A DNA stretch of 64,000 nucleotides from Pseudomonas sp. MWU13-2105 (GTDB lineage Bacteria; Pseudomonadota; Gammaproteobacteria; Pseudomonadales; Pseudomonadaceae), in the NCBI RefSeq assembly GCF_023242315.1, contig NZ_JALLIY010000007.1, positions 124,001 to 188,000 on the forward strand, given 5' to 3'. A model generated the notes under the pieces. The model saw only the letters and a list, made by a program, of their open reading frames with translations, was not told the DNA's origin and searched no databases. Both the position numbers and the translations under genes were made by a program. Below, one piece after another: positions 43,702 through 52,837 of the stretch (position 1 is the stretch's first letter; every line of letters starts with the position of its first letter).

Positions 43702-44085
43702 AACAACGACTCCCTGCGTCGGTCAGTGGAAAAACTTTCCAACAGTATAGTGAAGAGCCTGGAGTTGACGGATTTTGATATCGACCGGAATCTATTGGAC
43801 TTGCCAGGTGTTTCATTACTGATCTTCACCAGCGTCGGTTGTGCCTCCTGTCGGTTTGCCCGGGAGCTATTGCCGACCCTGGCCTTGCCGGTCGAACGCC
43901 TGTGCTGGATCGATGCGGGTGACAACGGTGGGGCGGTGCAGCGTTACGGGGTGTTTCATCTGCCCGCGCTGTTTGTGGTCAAGGACGGTGGTTTTCATGG
44001 AGCCGTGCGCTCGCGCCTGGCCGTGAACGAGCTTGCCGACGCGGTTCGGCAGGCCTTGAGTGTCGTACCAGAGGAGTTGCCATGA
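43699..44085 (+). CDS. Thioredoxin-fold protein
   Basis: A 128-residue protein with the active-site motif VGCASCRFARELLPTLAL (CASC) at about residues 48-51 and a cis-Pro region FHLPALFVVKDGGF, which makes a thioredoxin fold. There is no signal peptide, so it is cytoplasmic. The N-terminal 30 residues (MNNDSLRRSVEKLSNSIVKS) are not typical. The ATG at 43699 has GAGGAAG about 11 bases upstream. The stop overlaps the start of the next gene (ATGA), which encodes an NADPH-dependent reductase. Substrate unknown. Confidence 0.82.
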   Translation: MNNDSLRRSVEKLSNSIVKSLELTDFDIDRNLLDLPGVSLLIFTSVGCASCRFARELLPTLALPVERLCWIDAGDNGGAVQRYGVFHLPALFVVKDGGFHGAVRSRLAVNELADAVRQALSVVPEELP

Positions 44086-45041
44086 CAGGTTCAGCGAGCA
44101 GGCCGCGTATCGGCATTATCGGTACCGGTGCGATCGGTGGGTATTACGGTGTGATGCTGGCGCGGGCCGGCTTCGACGTGCATTTCCTGCTGCGCAGCGA
44201 ATTTTCGGCGGTGGCCGAGGATGGCTTGCGGATCGACAGCGCGGTGCACGGCCCCCTGCATTTGAAGAGCGTTCAGGCCTATGCCCAGGCCGCCGACATG
44301 CCGCCCTGCGACTGGCTGCTGGTGGGGGCCAAGGCCACCAGCAATGCCAGTCTCGCGCCGCTGATCGCCCAGGCCGCGGCGCCGGGGGCTAAGGTGCTGG
44401 TGCTGCAGAACGGCCTCGATGTGGAGGACGAGTTGCGCGGGCTGCTGCCCGAGTCCTTGCATCTGTTGGGTGGGCTGTGCTTTATCTGCGTACACCGTGC
44501 CGGTCCCGGGGTCATCGTGCACCAGGCCCTCGGCGCGGTGAATATCGGCTATCACAGTGGCCCGCTGCTGCAGGATGTGACGGCCCGCCAGGCCCTGGTC
44601 GAAGAGGGCGCCGGCTTGTTCCATGCGGCGGGCATCGAGTCCCAGGCGATGGCCAACCTGCAGCAGGCGCGCTGGCAGAAGCTGGTGTGGAACGTGCCTT
44701 ACAACGGTCTGTCGGTGTTGCTGCGGGCCAGCACCACGCCGCTGATGAGCGATGACAACAGTCGTGAACTGGTCCAGGCGCTGATGGCCGAGGTGGTGCG
44801 GGGCGCCCAGGCCTGTGGTCACGAGCTGCCGGCCGGTTATGCCGGGCACCTGTTCAAGGTGACGGAAAAGATGCCGGACTACTGGCCGAGCATGTATCAC
44901 GACTTCGTGCACAAGCGGGCCCTGGAGCTGGATGCCGTCTATGCCAGGCCGCTGGCCGCGGCGAGCGCCGCCGGTTGCGAGTTGCCGAAGATCCGCGCCC
45001 TGTATCAGGCCCTGGCGTTTATTGACGCGAACAATCGCTGA
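44082..45041 (+). CDS. Ketopantoate reductase family protein (PanE/ApbA-like)
   Basis: A 319-residue Rossmann-fold reductase. GIIGTGAIGGYYGVMLARAG at residues 11-30 is the dinucleotide-binding motif, KVLVLQNGLDVEDEL holds the family NGL motif, and LQQARWQKLVWNVPYNGLSV is the catalytic helix (Lys). PSMYHDFVHKRALELDAVYA near residue 270 matches the ApbA C-terminal domain. The family includes the enzyme for NADPH reduction of ketopantoate in pantothenate synthesis, but many paralogues exist; no pan genes are nearby, so the role is unsure. It overlaps the thioredoxin-like gene upstream. Confidence 0.88.
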   Translation: MTGSASRPRIGIIGTGAIGGYYGVMLARAGFDVHFLLRSEFSAVAEDGLRIDSAVHGPLHLKSVQAYAQAADMPPCDWLLVGAKATSNASLAPLIAQAAAPGAKVLVLQNGLDVEDELRGLLPESLHLLGGLCFICVHRAGPGVIVHQALGAVNIGYHSGPLLQDVTARQALVEEGAGLFHAAGIESQAMANLQQARWQKLVWNVPYNGLSVLLRASTTPLMSDDNSRELVQALMAEVVRGAQACGHELPAGYAGHLFKVTEKMPDYWPSMYHDFVHKRALELDAVYARPLAAASAAGCELPKIRALYQALAFIDANNR

Positions 45042-45056
45042 GAGATGATGCAGTCT

Positions 45057-45145
45057 TGTGACCGCCGGCTTGCCGGCGATTGCTATCTGGCAGTCAACTT
45101 GTTCGCCGGGTAAACCGTTATCGCCAGCAAGCTGGCTCCTACAGG
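45057..45145. repeat. REP pair in inverted orientation
   Basis: Arms TGTGACCGCCGGCTTGCCGG (near 45057) and TCGCCAGCAAGCTGGCTCCT (ending 45140, then ACAGG) in the gap after the reductase gene. Confidence 0.8.
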
Positions 45146-45278
45146 TTTTGTCGGGTTTTCAGGAGTGTGCTCCTTCGGCGATGAGCAACGGGGCCGGCCC
45201 GACCAGTCGCGCTCCGAGGTCTTCGGGGCGCTGCTAAGCTCAACTGAACTCCGCCATTCTGGCAATCGAGGAGGCCCC

Positions 45279-45779
45279 ATGATCCGTTCGATGTTGTATG
45301 CCACCGACCTCGGTCTGTATGCGCCTTATGTCATGCAGCATGCCTTGGAACTGGCGCGGACGTTCAAGGCCGATTTGTATGTGGTGCATGCGGTCGAGCC
45401 GATGGGCTTGTTCGCCGAATCGGTGTTGCAGAGCTACCTGGACGAGCAGGCATTGAACGAATTCCATAGCCAGGGTCTTAACACCGTGATGGCAACCATC
45501 GAGCAGCGGGTGCTCGACAGCTTTCGCGAGGAGTGCGCGGACGGGCTCCAGGACCTGAGCATGATCCAGTCGATCAAGGTGCTCCAGGGTGACCCCTCGC
45601 AGGTCATTCTCGAACAGGCCCGGACCCTTGCGGTGGACCTGTTGATCGTCGGCAGTCACAGCCATGGCGCGGCCGGTGAGGCGCACTTGGGACGCACCGC
45701 CGCACGGGTCCTGCAGTTGGCCCAGGTGCCGGTCTACCTGGTGCCGCTTCTGCAGCGCCGTCGCCATGGCGATATCTGA
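45279..45779 (+). CDS. Universal stress protein family
   Basis: A 166-residue UspA-fold protein. MIRSMLYATDLGLYAPYVMQ at the N-terminus and LLIVGSHSHGAAGEAHLGRT near residues 125-145 form the ATP-binding loop (G-2x-G-9x-G pattern, with small variations). A GAGGAGG ribosome-binding site lies four bases before ATG 45279. Single-domain type, cytoplasmic. It lies upstream of cysB, with 112 bp between them and an AT-rich promoter region. Confidence 0.9.
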   Translation: MIRSMLYATDLGLYAPYVMQHALELARTFKADLYVVHAVEPMGLFAESVLQSYLDEQALNEFHSQGLNTVMATIEQRVLDSFREECADGLQDLSMIQSIKVLQGDPSQVILEQARTLAVDLLIVGSHSHGAAGEAHLGRTAARVLQLAQVPVYLVPLLQRRRHGDI

Positions 45780-45882
45780 AGCGGAAAGTCAGCGATTTGA
45801 CAAAAAAGTTCTAGATTTATTCTTCAAACCATTCATATAGTTATATATCGCCGCTGTTACCTGTGGCGTCTACCTGCTTTGA

Positions 45883-46866
<984 letters not shown>

Positions 46867-46880
46867 GTTCCCGCGGACAT

Positions 46881-46911
46881 GAAAAAGCCCCGACCGGTTC
46901 GGGGCTTTTTT
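46881..46911 (+). terminator. Rho-independent terminator of cysB
   Basis: AAAAAGCCCCGA (46882-46893), loop of about five bases, TCGGGGCTTTTTT (46899-46911). It lies 16 bp after the cysB stop. Confidence 0.93.
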
Positions 46912-46952
46912 GTGCGCGCTGTCAGGCACGTGTTCTCTCGAACGGCACATCA

Positions 46953-47018
46953 ACTGTGGGAGCGGAGCTTGCCCGAGAATAGGCCCTTGAGGCCGTCAAA
47001 AGCTCCGCTCCCACAAGG
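46953..47018. repeat. REP pair in inverted orientation
   Basis: Arms CTGTGGGAGCGGAGCTTGCC (from 46954) and AAAGCTCCGCTCCCACAAGG (ending near 47018) between cysB and cysH. Confidence 0.82.
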
Positions 47019-47069
47019 TTGGGTCCCTTGTTCAGGATCTGCGTTCAGCCTGCCAGCCTCCAGGCAGCT

Positions 47070-47804
47070 TCAGATCTTGGCGATCAGGTTGCCCGAGTGC
47101 AGGCCGCATTCCTTCTGCGTGGCTTCTTCCCACCACCAGCGGCCTTCGCGCTCGTGCTGGTTCGGCAGCACCGGGCGGGTGCAGGGCTCGCAGCCGATGC
47201 TGATAAAGCCGCGTTCATGCAGGCTGTTGTAGGGCAGTTCGAGCATGCGGATATAACCCCAGATCTCTTCGCTGCTCATCTGCGCCAGCGGGTTGAACTT
47301 GTACAGGGTGCGTTCCGGGGTGGAGAAGGCGCTGTCGATTTCCAGCGCCGCCACCTGGCTGCGCGTGCCCGGGCTCTGGTCGCGACGCTGGCCGGTGGCC
47401 CAAGCGCTGACGCCGGACAACTTGCGGCGCAACGGCGCGATCTTGCGGATGCCGCAGCATTCGCCGTGGTTGTCCTTGTAGAAGCTGAACAGGCCCTTGG
47501 CCTTGACGAAAGGCTCGAGCTCATTGTGATCAGGGGAGATCAGCTCGATATCGATCTTGTAGTGCTCGCGTACCTGATCGATGAAACGATAGGTCTCCGG
47601 GTGCAGGCGACCGGTGTCGAGGCTGAAGACCTTGACGTTCTTGTTCAGTTTCCAGGCCATGTCCACCAGCACCACGTCTTCCGCGCCGCTGAAAGATATC
47701 CACAGGTCGTCGCCAAACTGGGCAAAAGCCAGCTTGAGGATGTCCTGGGCGGATTTGTTGGCGTATGTCGCGGCGAGTTCAGCGACGTCGAACGGTTGGC
47801 TCAT
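47070..47804 (-). CDS. cysH: Phosphoadenylyl/adenylyl-sulfate reductase CysH
   Basis: A 244-residue enzyme that reduces adenosine 5'-phosphosulfate to sulfite in assimilatory sulfate reduction, using thioredoxin. The phosphate-binding loop is [20 protein letters not shown]. The [4Fe-4S] cysteines are seen as the CC pair in [14 protein letters not shown] and as the [12 protein letters not shown] pair. The active-site Cys is in KECGLHS near the end. The presence of the iron-sulfur cysteines indicates the APS (rather than PAPS) type, as in other pseudomonads. It converges with cysB, with the terminator and a REP pair between. Confidence 0.96.
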   Translation of the reverse strand: MSQPFDVAELAATYANKSAQDILKLAFAQFGDDLWISFSGAEDVVLVDMAWKLNKNVKVFSLDTGRLHPETYRFIDQVREHYKIDIELISPDHNELEPFVKAKGLFSFYKDNHGECCGIRKIAPLRRKLSGVSAWATGQRRDQSPGTRSQVAALEIDSAFSTPERTLYKFNPLAQMSSEEIWGYIRMLELPYNSLHERGFISIGCEPCTRPVLPNQHEREGRWWWEEATQKECGLHSGNLIAKI

Positions 47805-47898
47805 CAGGCGGTTCCTACAGTCAGTGGCGCTTTGCGCTCGAATAGGCCAATAGTAACAAAATCCTTTGGCGACGACCGCATGTCCTTACGCGGCCCCT

Positions 47899-47980
47899 TG
47901 TGGGAGCCGGCTTGCCGGCGATGGCATCCGCCTGAACGATGACAGGCTTGAGGGCCTCATCGCCGGCAAGCCGGCACAGG
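47899..47980. repeat. REP pair, right arm truncated
   Basis: Left arm TTGTGGGAGCCGGCTTGCCG (from 47899) and right arm CATCGCCGGCAAGCCGGC at 47958-47975, which then reads ACAGG instead of TCCCACAGG: four bases are missing from the arm. It lies between cysH and pabB. Confidence 0.82.
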
Positions 47981-48008
47981 TTGTGTGGTGTTCCGAGTGG
48001 GCGACGTT

Positions 48009-49352
48009 TCACAGGCCTTGCAGGGTATCGAGCAAGACCTTCACCTTGGTGATGGACTCCTGGTATTCCGCCTGCCAGTCGGAGTCGGCGACGATGCCGC
48101 CGCCGCCCCAGCAACTGACCTGGCCATCCTTGACCAGCAGGCTGCGAATGGCGATGGAGCTGTCCATCTCGCCGCGCACATCCAGGTACAGTAGCGAACC
48201 GCAATACAGCGCCCGTCGGGTCGGTTCCAGCTCGTCGATGATCTGCATGGCGCGGATCTTCGGTGCGCCGGTGATCGAGCCGCCGGGGAAGCTGCCGGCG
48301 ATCAGGTCGAGGGCGTCGCGATCATCGGCCAGGGTCCCGGTCACGCTGCTTACCAGGTGGTGCACATTGGGGTAACTCTCCAGGCTGAACAGCTCCGGCA
48401 CCCGCACCGAGCCGATGCGGCAGGTGCGCCCCAGGTCGTTGCGCAGCAGGTCGACGATCATCAGGTTCTCCGCGCGGTCTTTGCTGCTGGCCAGCAGTTC
48501 GGCGGCGTGGGCGGCGTCTTCGGCGGCGTCGCGACCGCGCGGGCGGGTGCCCTTGATCGGTCGCGTCTCGACCTGGCCCTGGCTGACCTTGACGAAGCGC
48601 TCCGGTGACAGGCTCAGCACCGCGCCCTGGTCGGGCAGGCTCTGGAAGCCGGAGAAGGGCGTCGGGCAGGCGGCGCGCAAGGCGCAATAGGCGACCCACG
48701 GATCACCCTGGCAGTCAGCCCGGAAGCGCTGGGCAAAGTTGACCTGGTAGCAGTCGCCGGCCTGGATATAGTGCTGGATACGTTCGAAGGCCTGGTGGTA
48801 GGCCTCGGCGCTGAGGTCCGCGGTCATCGGCCCCTTGAGCTGGAATTCGCCGATGACCGGGCCGGCCGGCCGGCTGAACAGCTGGATCAGCCGCTCGCGC
48901 TCTGCGGCTTCGAGGCTGGGATGGAACACCAGTTGGCTGCTGCCTTGCTGGTGATCGCTGATCAGTGCCCAGGCATACAGGCCGAAACGTGCATCGGGCA
49001 GTTGCAGGTCGTCCCGCGCCTGCTCGGGCAGGTTTTCCAGGTGGCGGCCGAAGTCGTAGCTCAGGTAGCCGATCAGGCCGCCGGCAAACGGCAGTTCGCA
49101 AGCCGCCGGCAGTTGCGCTTCACCCAGGCGCGCCAGGTTGTCCCGCAGGCGTTGCAGGAACGTCGTGCCGCGCTCATCCGGCAACACCGCCAGTTGCTCC
49201 AGCGGCCAGGCACTGAGCAGGTCGAAGCGCCCGCGCTCGGCCTCGGGGCGACCACTGTCGAGCAACACGGCGCCGGGCGCATGGCGAATCGCCGCGAAGT
49301 AATGGGCGGGATTGGCATGGTAGGGCAGCGGATGTACGGAGCAGGTCAACAT
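48009..49352 (-). CDS. pabB: Aminodeoxychorismate synthase component I PabB
   Basis: A 447-residue enzyme that adds ammonia to chorismate, a step in p-aminobenzoate and folate synthesis; it works with the amidotransferase PabA. The chorismate-binding core includes YQVNFAQRFRADCQGDPW, RPIKGTRPRGRDAAEDAAHA, LMIVDLLRNDLGRTC and PGGSITGAPKIRAMQIIDEL. PabB differs from TrpE by the N-terminal PLPY segment and shorter length. The ATG at 49352 (MLTCSVHPLPY) is preferred over ATG 49370 by comparison with family N-termini; neither has a clear ribosome-binding site. Confidence 0.94.
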   Translation of the reverse strand: MLTCSVHPLPYHANPAHYFAAIRHAPGAVLLDSGRPEAERGRFDLLSAWPLEQLAVLPDERGTTFLQRLRDNLARLGEAQLPAACELPFAGGLIGYLSYDFGRHLENLPEQARDDLQLPDARFGLYAWALISDHQQGSSQLVFHPSLEAAERERLIQLFSRPAGPVIGEFQLKGPMTADLSAEAYHQAFERIQHYIQAGDCYQVNFAQRFRADCQGDPWVAYCALRAACPTPFSGFQSLPDQGAVLSLSPERFVKVSQGQVETRPIKGTRPRGRDAAEDAAHAAELLASSKDRAENLMIVDLLRNDLGRTCRIGSVRVPELFSLESYPNVHHLVSSVTGTLADDRDALDLIAGSFPGGSITGAPKIRAMQIIDELEPTRRALYCGSLLYLDVRGEMDSSIAIRSLLVKDGQVSCWGGGGIVADSDWQAEYQESITKVKVLLDTLQGL

Positions 49353-49469
49353 GGGGGGCGGGTCAGCCATGGAAGCGCGGTGCGCGATTGTAGTCCCCCG
49401 TAGGCATTGCTCCTAGGGGCATGTCGCTGGATAGAGATTACCTTGTAGGAGTTATCCCGGAGGAGTGGA

Positions 49470-50456
49470 TCAATCGCCGATCGTCGGCACATGCCCGAAC
49501 AGTTCCTGGACAAAACGCACCCGTTGCGCCGGCGTCTCGCTGAGGCCCTCGGCGGCCAGCTCCGCCAGGTGGGCCTCCACGGCATGGGTGCGGTGGGTCA
49601 GGCCGCAGTCGTTGGCGATCTGGATATTCAGGCCCGGGCGGGCGTTGAGCTCGAGGATCAGCGGGCCCTTGTCCTGGTCCAGGACCATGTCCACGCCGAT
49701 ATAGCCCAGGCCGCAGAGCTCATGGCAGCCGGCCGCCAGTTGCATGAAAGCGTTCCAGTTCGGCAATTGCACGCCGTCCACCGGGTGGGTGGTGTCCGGG
49801 TGCTTGCGAATGATGTTGTTCAACCAGGTGCCACGCAGGGTGATTCCGGTCGCCAGGTCCACGCCGACGCCGATGGCGCCCTGGTGCAGGTTGGCCTTGC
49901 CGTGGGACTGGCGGGTCGGCAGGCGCAGCATGGCCATCACCGGGTAGCCCATCAGCACGATGACGCGGATGTCCGGTACGCCTTCGAAGCTGATGCTTTT
50001 GAAGATCGGGTCGGGGGTGACCCGGTATTCGATCAGCGCGCGGTCGCGGTGTCCGCCCAGGGAATACAGGCCGGTGAGGATGCTGGAAATCTGGTGCTCG
50101 ATTTCGCCGTGGCTGATGAGGCGCCCGGAGATCGAGCGATAGTGGCCCTCGAAACGGTCGGCGATCACCAGGATACCGTCGCCGCCGGCGCCCTGGGCCG
50201 GCTTGATGACGAAATCACGGCGGCCATCGATGATCGCTTCAAGCCGGTCGATTTCCTTTTCCGTGGAAATCACCCCATACATTTCCGGCACATGGATACC
50301 GGCGGCGATGGCCCGCTGCTTGGTGATGATCTTGTCGTCGACGATGGGGTAGAGGCTGCGCTTGTTGTACTTGAGCACATAGTCCGCGTTGCGCCGGTTG
50401 ATCCCCATGATGCCCCGGGCTTCCAGGGCCTTCCAGGTTTTCCACAGGCCGAACAT
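49470..50456 (-). CDS. ATP-grasp ligase-like protein (alpha-L-glutamate ligase type, RloC-like)
   Basis: A 328-residue protein with an ATP-grasp fold resembling RimK-type ligases that add amino acids to peptides or proteins. Visible ATP-grasp parts: FVIKPAQGAGGDGILVIADR (glycine-rich loop and Lys), LIEYRVTPDPIF and the metal-binding LILELNARPGLNIQIANDCG (E-x-N). There is no signal peptide, so it is cytoplasmic. Its start overlaps the stop of the 7TM gene by one base. It is the last gene of a three-gene operon with a retropepsin-like protease and a 7TM-transglutaminase-like protein. Names RloA/B/C are used for this set in Pseudomonas from memory. Substrate unknown. Confidence 0.86.
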   Translation of the reverse strand: MFGLWKTWKALEARGIMGINRRNADYVLKYNKRSLYPIVDDKIITKQRAIAAGIHVPEMYGVISTEKEIDRLEAIIDGRRDFVIKPAQGAGGDGILVIADRFEGHYRSISGRLISHGEIEHQISSILTGLYSLGGHRDRALIEYRVTPDPIFKSISFEGVPDIRVIVLMGYPVMAMLRLPTRQSHGKANLHQGAIGVGVDLATGITLRGTWLNNIIRKHPDTTHPVDGVQLPNWNAFMQLAAGCHELCGLGYIGVDMVLDQDKGPLILELNARPGLNIQIANDCGLTHRTHAVEAHLAELAAEGLSETPAQRVRFVQELFGHVPTIGD

Positions 50457-51988
50457 CAGGCTTCTTCCTTCAGGAAGGCCTTGAAACGCACCAGTTCGGT
50501 CAGGCGGTAACCGCGATAACGTCCCATCGCCAGCATGAAGCCGACCAGGATCAGCAGGATCGCCGGGAAGGTGAAGACGAAATAGATCAGCTCCGGCACG
50601 GTCATGATCAGGTGCGCCAGGGCGGCGGCGAACAGCGTGCCGATGGCGACCTTCAGCGCATGGTTGGCGCCGCGCTCTTCCCAGGTGATGGACAGGCGTT
50701 CGATGGTCATGGTCAGGATCACCATCGGGAACAGCGCCACCGACAGGCCGCGCTCCAGGCCCAGCTTGTGGCTGAACAGGCTGATGGCGGCGATCAGTAC
50801 CACGACGAAGGTCAGCACCACCGACAGCCGCGGCAGCATCTGCAGCTTCAGGTGCTCCAGGTAGGAGCGCAGCGACAGGCCCAGGGCGGTAATGATGGTG
50901 AACAGCACGATACCGAAGCCCAGCTGGGTTTCACGGAAGGCCAGGGCAATCAGCACCGGGGTGAAGGTGCCGAGGGTCTGCAGGCCCACCAGGTTGCGCA
51001 GGATCAGGATCACCAGCACGCCGATGGGGATCATCACCATGATCATGAAGGTCTGCTGGGTTTGCAGCGGCAGGCCGTAGAGTGAATATTCGAGGAAGTT
51101 GGCGTCGGAGTTCTCGTCAGTCAGCTTGGCCAGGCGGATGGCGTTCATCTCGCTGTTGTTCAGGCTGAAGGTGACGCCGGCCTTTTTGCCGCCATCGACG
51201 GTGATCAGGTTGTCGGCGCCGGTCCACCACAGCAGGCGGTCGGACGGCAGGCCCTGTTCGCCGGTGTCCGGGTTGAAGTACAGCCAGTCATTGCCGTTGA
51301 AGCTGCGCAACCAGAGTTCCGGGGTTTGCGGTTGATCGGCGACCAGGCGGAGGGTGTGGGCCCGTTCCATCGGTACATGGGCGATGGACAGCAGCAACTC
51401 GATGATCTGCGCCTTGTGCGGGGTCGACGGGTCGCCGGCGAGCAGCAGCTTGACGTTGTCATCGGCCAGGTTGTTGACCCGCTTGATGGTTTCGCCGATG
51501 AAGGTCTCGACGTCCGCCGAGTGCTGGCGGATCGGCGCGAGCAAGGCGTCGGCGGCGATTTTCTCCGGCCCCTCGATCGCCATGCTGTCGCGGAAGGTCG
51601 GGCCCTTGATCTTGGGTTTCTCGCCGGTGTAACGCTTGGTCAGCACCAGCCGGTAATACAGGGTCTGCTTGCCACTGACCTTGCGTGCCGACCAGGTGAC
51701 CTTGCGGTTGCCGTCGGCACGATTGACGCTGACCCCATAGTTGTTGGAAATGAAGCTCTCGTTGAGGCTGACGTAGTCGCGGCTCAGGGGCGGCACGAAC
51801 ATCTGGATCTTCACCGGTTCCTTGGTGCTGGCGACGAACTCGACCTTGGCGTCGATGTTCCACAAGTCGTCCGTGGCGTCCTCGGTGACGGGGATACCCA
51901 ACACGAAAATCTGATAGGCCGTGACCGAAGCACCCAGCAGCACCAGTACGGTGATGAGGATTTTCAGGTGGAGGGTGAGAGAACGCAT
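50456..51988 (-). CDS. Inactive-transglutaminase / 7TM membrane protein (RloB-like)
   Basis: A 510-residue inner-membrane protein. TM1 is at about residues 9-29 (KILITVLVLLGASVTAYQIF). A periplasmic domain of about 270 residues, related to transglutaminases but lacking an obvious catalytic Cys-His-Asp triad, ends near residue 310. Seven helices follow at about 315-490 (TFMIMVMIPIGVLVILILRN, FGIVLFTIITALGLSL, SVVLTFVVVLIAAISLF and others). The C-terminus (VRFKAFLKEEA) faces the cytoplasm. It lies 5 bp after the protease gene and overlaps the ligase gene, so all three act together. Function in the family is little known; an osmotic-stress role has been reported, as I recall. Confidence 0.84.
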   Translation of the reverse strand: MRSLTLHLKILITVLVLLGASVTAYQIFVLGIPVTEDATDDLWNIDAKVEFVASTKEPVKIQMFVPPLSRDYVSLNESFISNNYGVSVNRADGNRKVTWSARKVSGKQTLYYRLVLTKRYTGEKPKIKGPTFRDSMAIEGPEKIAADALLAPIRQHSADVETFIGETIKRVNNLADDNVKLLLAGDPSTPHKAQIIELLLSIAHVPMERAHTLRLVADQPQTPELWLRSFNGNDWLYFNPDTGEQGLPSDRLLWWTGADNLITVDGGKKAGVTFSLNNSEMNAIRLAKLTDENSDANFLEYSLYGLPLQTQQTFMIMVMIPIGVLVILILRNLVGLQTLGTFTPVLIALAFRETQLGFGIVLFTIITALGLSLRSYLEHLKLQMLPRLSVVLTFVVVLIAAISLFSHKLGLERGLSVALFPMVILTMTIERLSITWEERGANHALKVAIGTLFAAALAHLIMTVPELIYFVFTFPAILLILVGFMLAMGRYRGYRLTELVRFKAFLKEEA

Positions 51989-51993
51989 TCGGA

Positions 51994-52533
51994 TTACTCG
52001 GCGGTTTGAGCGTCGTGGCCGCAGGCGGGTTTGCCGGCAGCATATTTGAGACTGGGGTCGACCAGTGCATCGAAGCGCTTGAGGGCCTCGGAGCCGATCA
52101 GCAGCGGGTATTGGAAGCTGCTGCGGTCGGTCAAGTTCACTTCGATACTGCGCAAGGCGCTGCCCATGCAGATTTCCAGGTTGACCACCGGACGCGCGGT
52201 ATAGGCGTTGCCCTCATCGGGGTCATAGTCGCCGGCGCGACGCTTGATCTTGCTGACGCGGGCCAGGGGCAGTTCGATCGGGTGCGAATGCGCGGCGTCG
52301 ATCGCCAGGTAGAAGCGCACCCAGCTCTCGCCGTTGCGTTTGAACCGGTGGATGTCGCGGGCACTGAGGGACGCGGTCTTGGCCCCGGTGTCGAGCTTGG
52401 CCGGCACCTGCAGGTCGATCCCGGCCAGGTGCGCGTACTCGTTCAGGCCGTACACCGTCTTCTCTGTCGCGAGGCTCACGCCAGGCAGACAAAACAGGTA
52501 GAGAAGCAGTAGGGGGGTAGGCTTGAGTCTCAT
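51994..52533 (-). CDS. Retropepsin-like aspartic protease, exported (RloA-like)
   Basis: A 179-residue protein. The signal peptide is KPTPLLLLYLFCLPGVSLA, so it is periplasmic. The retropepsin motif VPAKLDTGAKTASLSARDIH places the catalytic aspartate at residue 48 (DTG-A). As only one DTG is present, it should work as a dimer. The segment SSFQYPLLIGSEALKRF is the second strand expected in the family (PF05618-like Zn_protease/retropepsin). It is the first gene of the operon, divergent from the GntR gene with 303 bp between. Proteolytic target unknown. Confidence 0.84.
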   Translation of the reverse strand: MRLKPTPLLLLYLFCLPGVSLATEKTVYGLNEYAHLAGIDLQVPAKLDTGAKTASLSARDIHRFKRNGESWVRFYLAIDAAHSHPIELPLARVSKIKRRAGDYDPDEGNAYTARPVVNLEICMGSALRSIEVNLTDRSSFQYPLLIGSEALKRFDALVDPSLKYAAGKPACGHDAQTAE

Positions 52534-52836
52534 AAATCCTGGCGCGTATCGGGCAATCTTGATTCAAGGGGACTGGCAATATCGCGCAAGCATCCTCGTA
52601 CGTCTGTCAGGAAAATATGACAGGCAGCGCATCGACGGATGCGCGCGGCATTCTAGCATGCTGGTCTGCTCACGCCAGCGCCGGGCACCTGCCCCGCCGG
52701 ATAGGTCGACGCGTGTCCCTTCAGCCGTGCTTTTCGAGGGCTTCTTAGACTATTGTCGACAATACCAATTAATTCTTTGACTGAGTTGCTGATATTGGCT
52801 AGTTTTAGCGCCATTGAAAGATGAGGTGTCGACAAT
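52534..52836. promoter_or_regulatory. Divergent control region between the protease operon and the propionate regulator
   Basis: A 303-bp gap without a credible gene. The prp side holds GntR-type operators (see 52751 and 52827). The protease side has no clear promoter to my eye. The stretch 52741-52820 is AT-richer than the neighbourhood. Confidence 0.45.
52751..52764. promoter_or_regulatory. Perfect palindromic operator TATTGTCGACAATA
   Basis: A 14-bp perfect palindrome. Members of the FadR/FCD branch of GntR regulators often bind short palindromes of this type, so it is the likely binding site for the regulator gene that starts 72 bases downstream. Confidence 0.6.
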
Positions 52837-52837
52837 A
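52827..52837. promoter_or_regulatory. Second operator copy overlapping the regulator start codon
   Basis: TGTCGACAATA at 52827-52837 shares ten to eleven bases with the upstream palindrome. It ends on the first base of the regulator start codon, so binding there would block transcription or initiation: probable autorepression. Confidence 0.5.
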
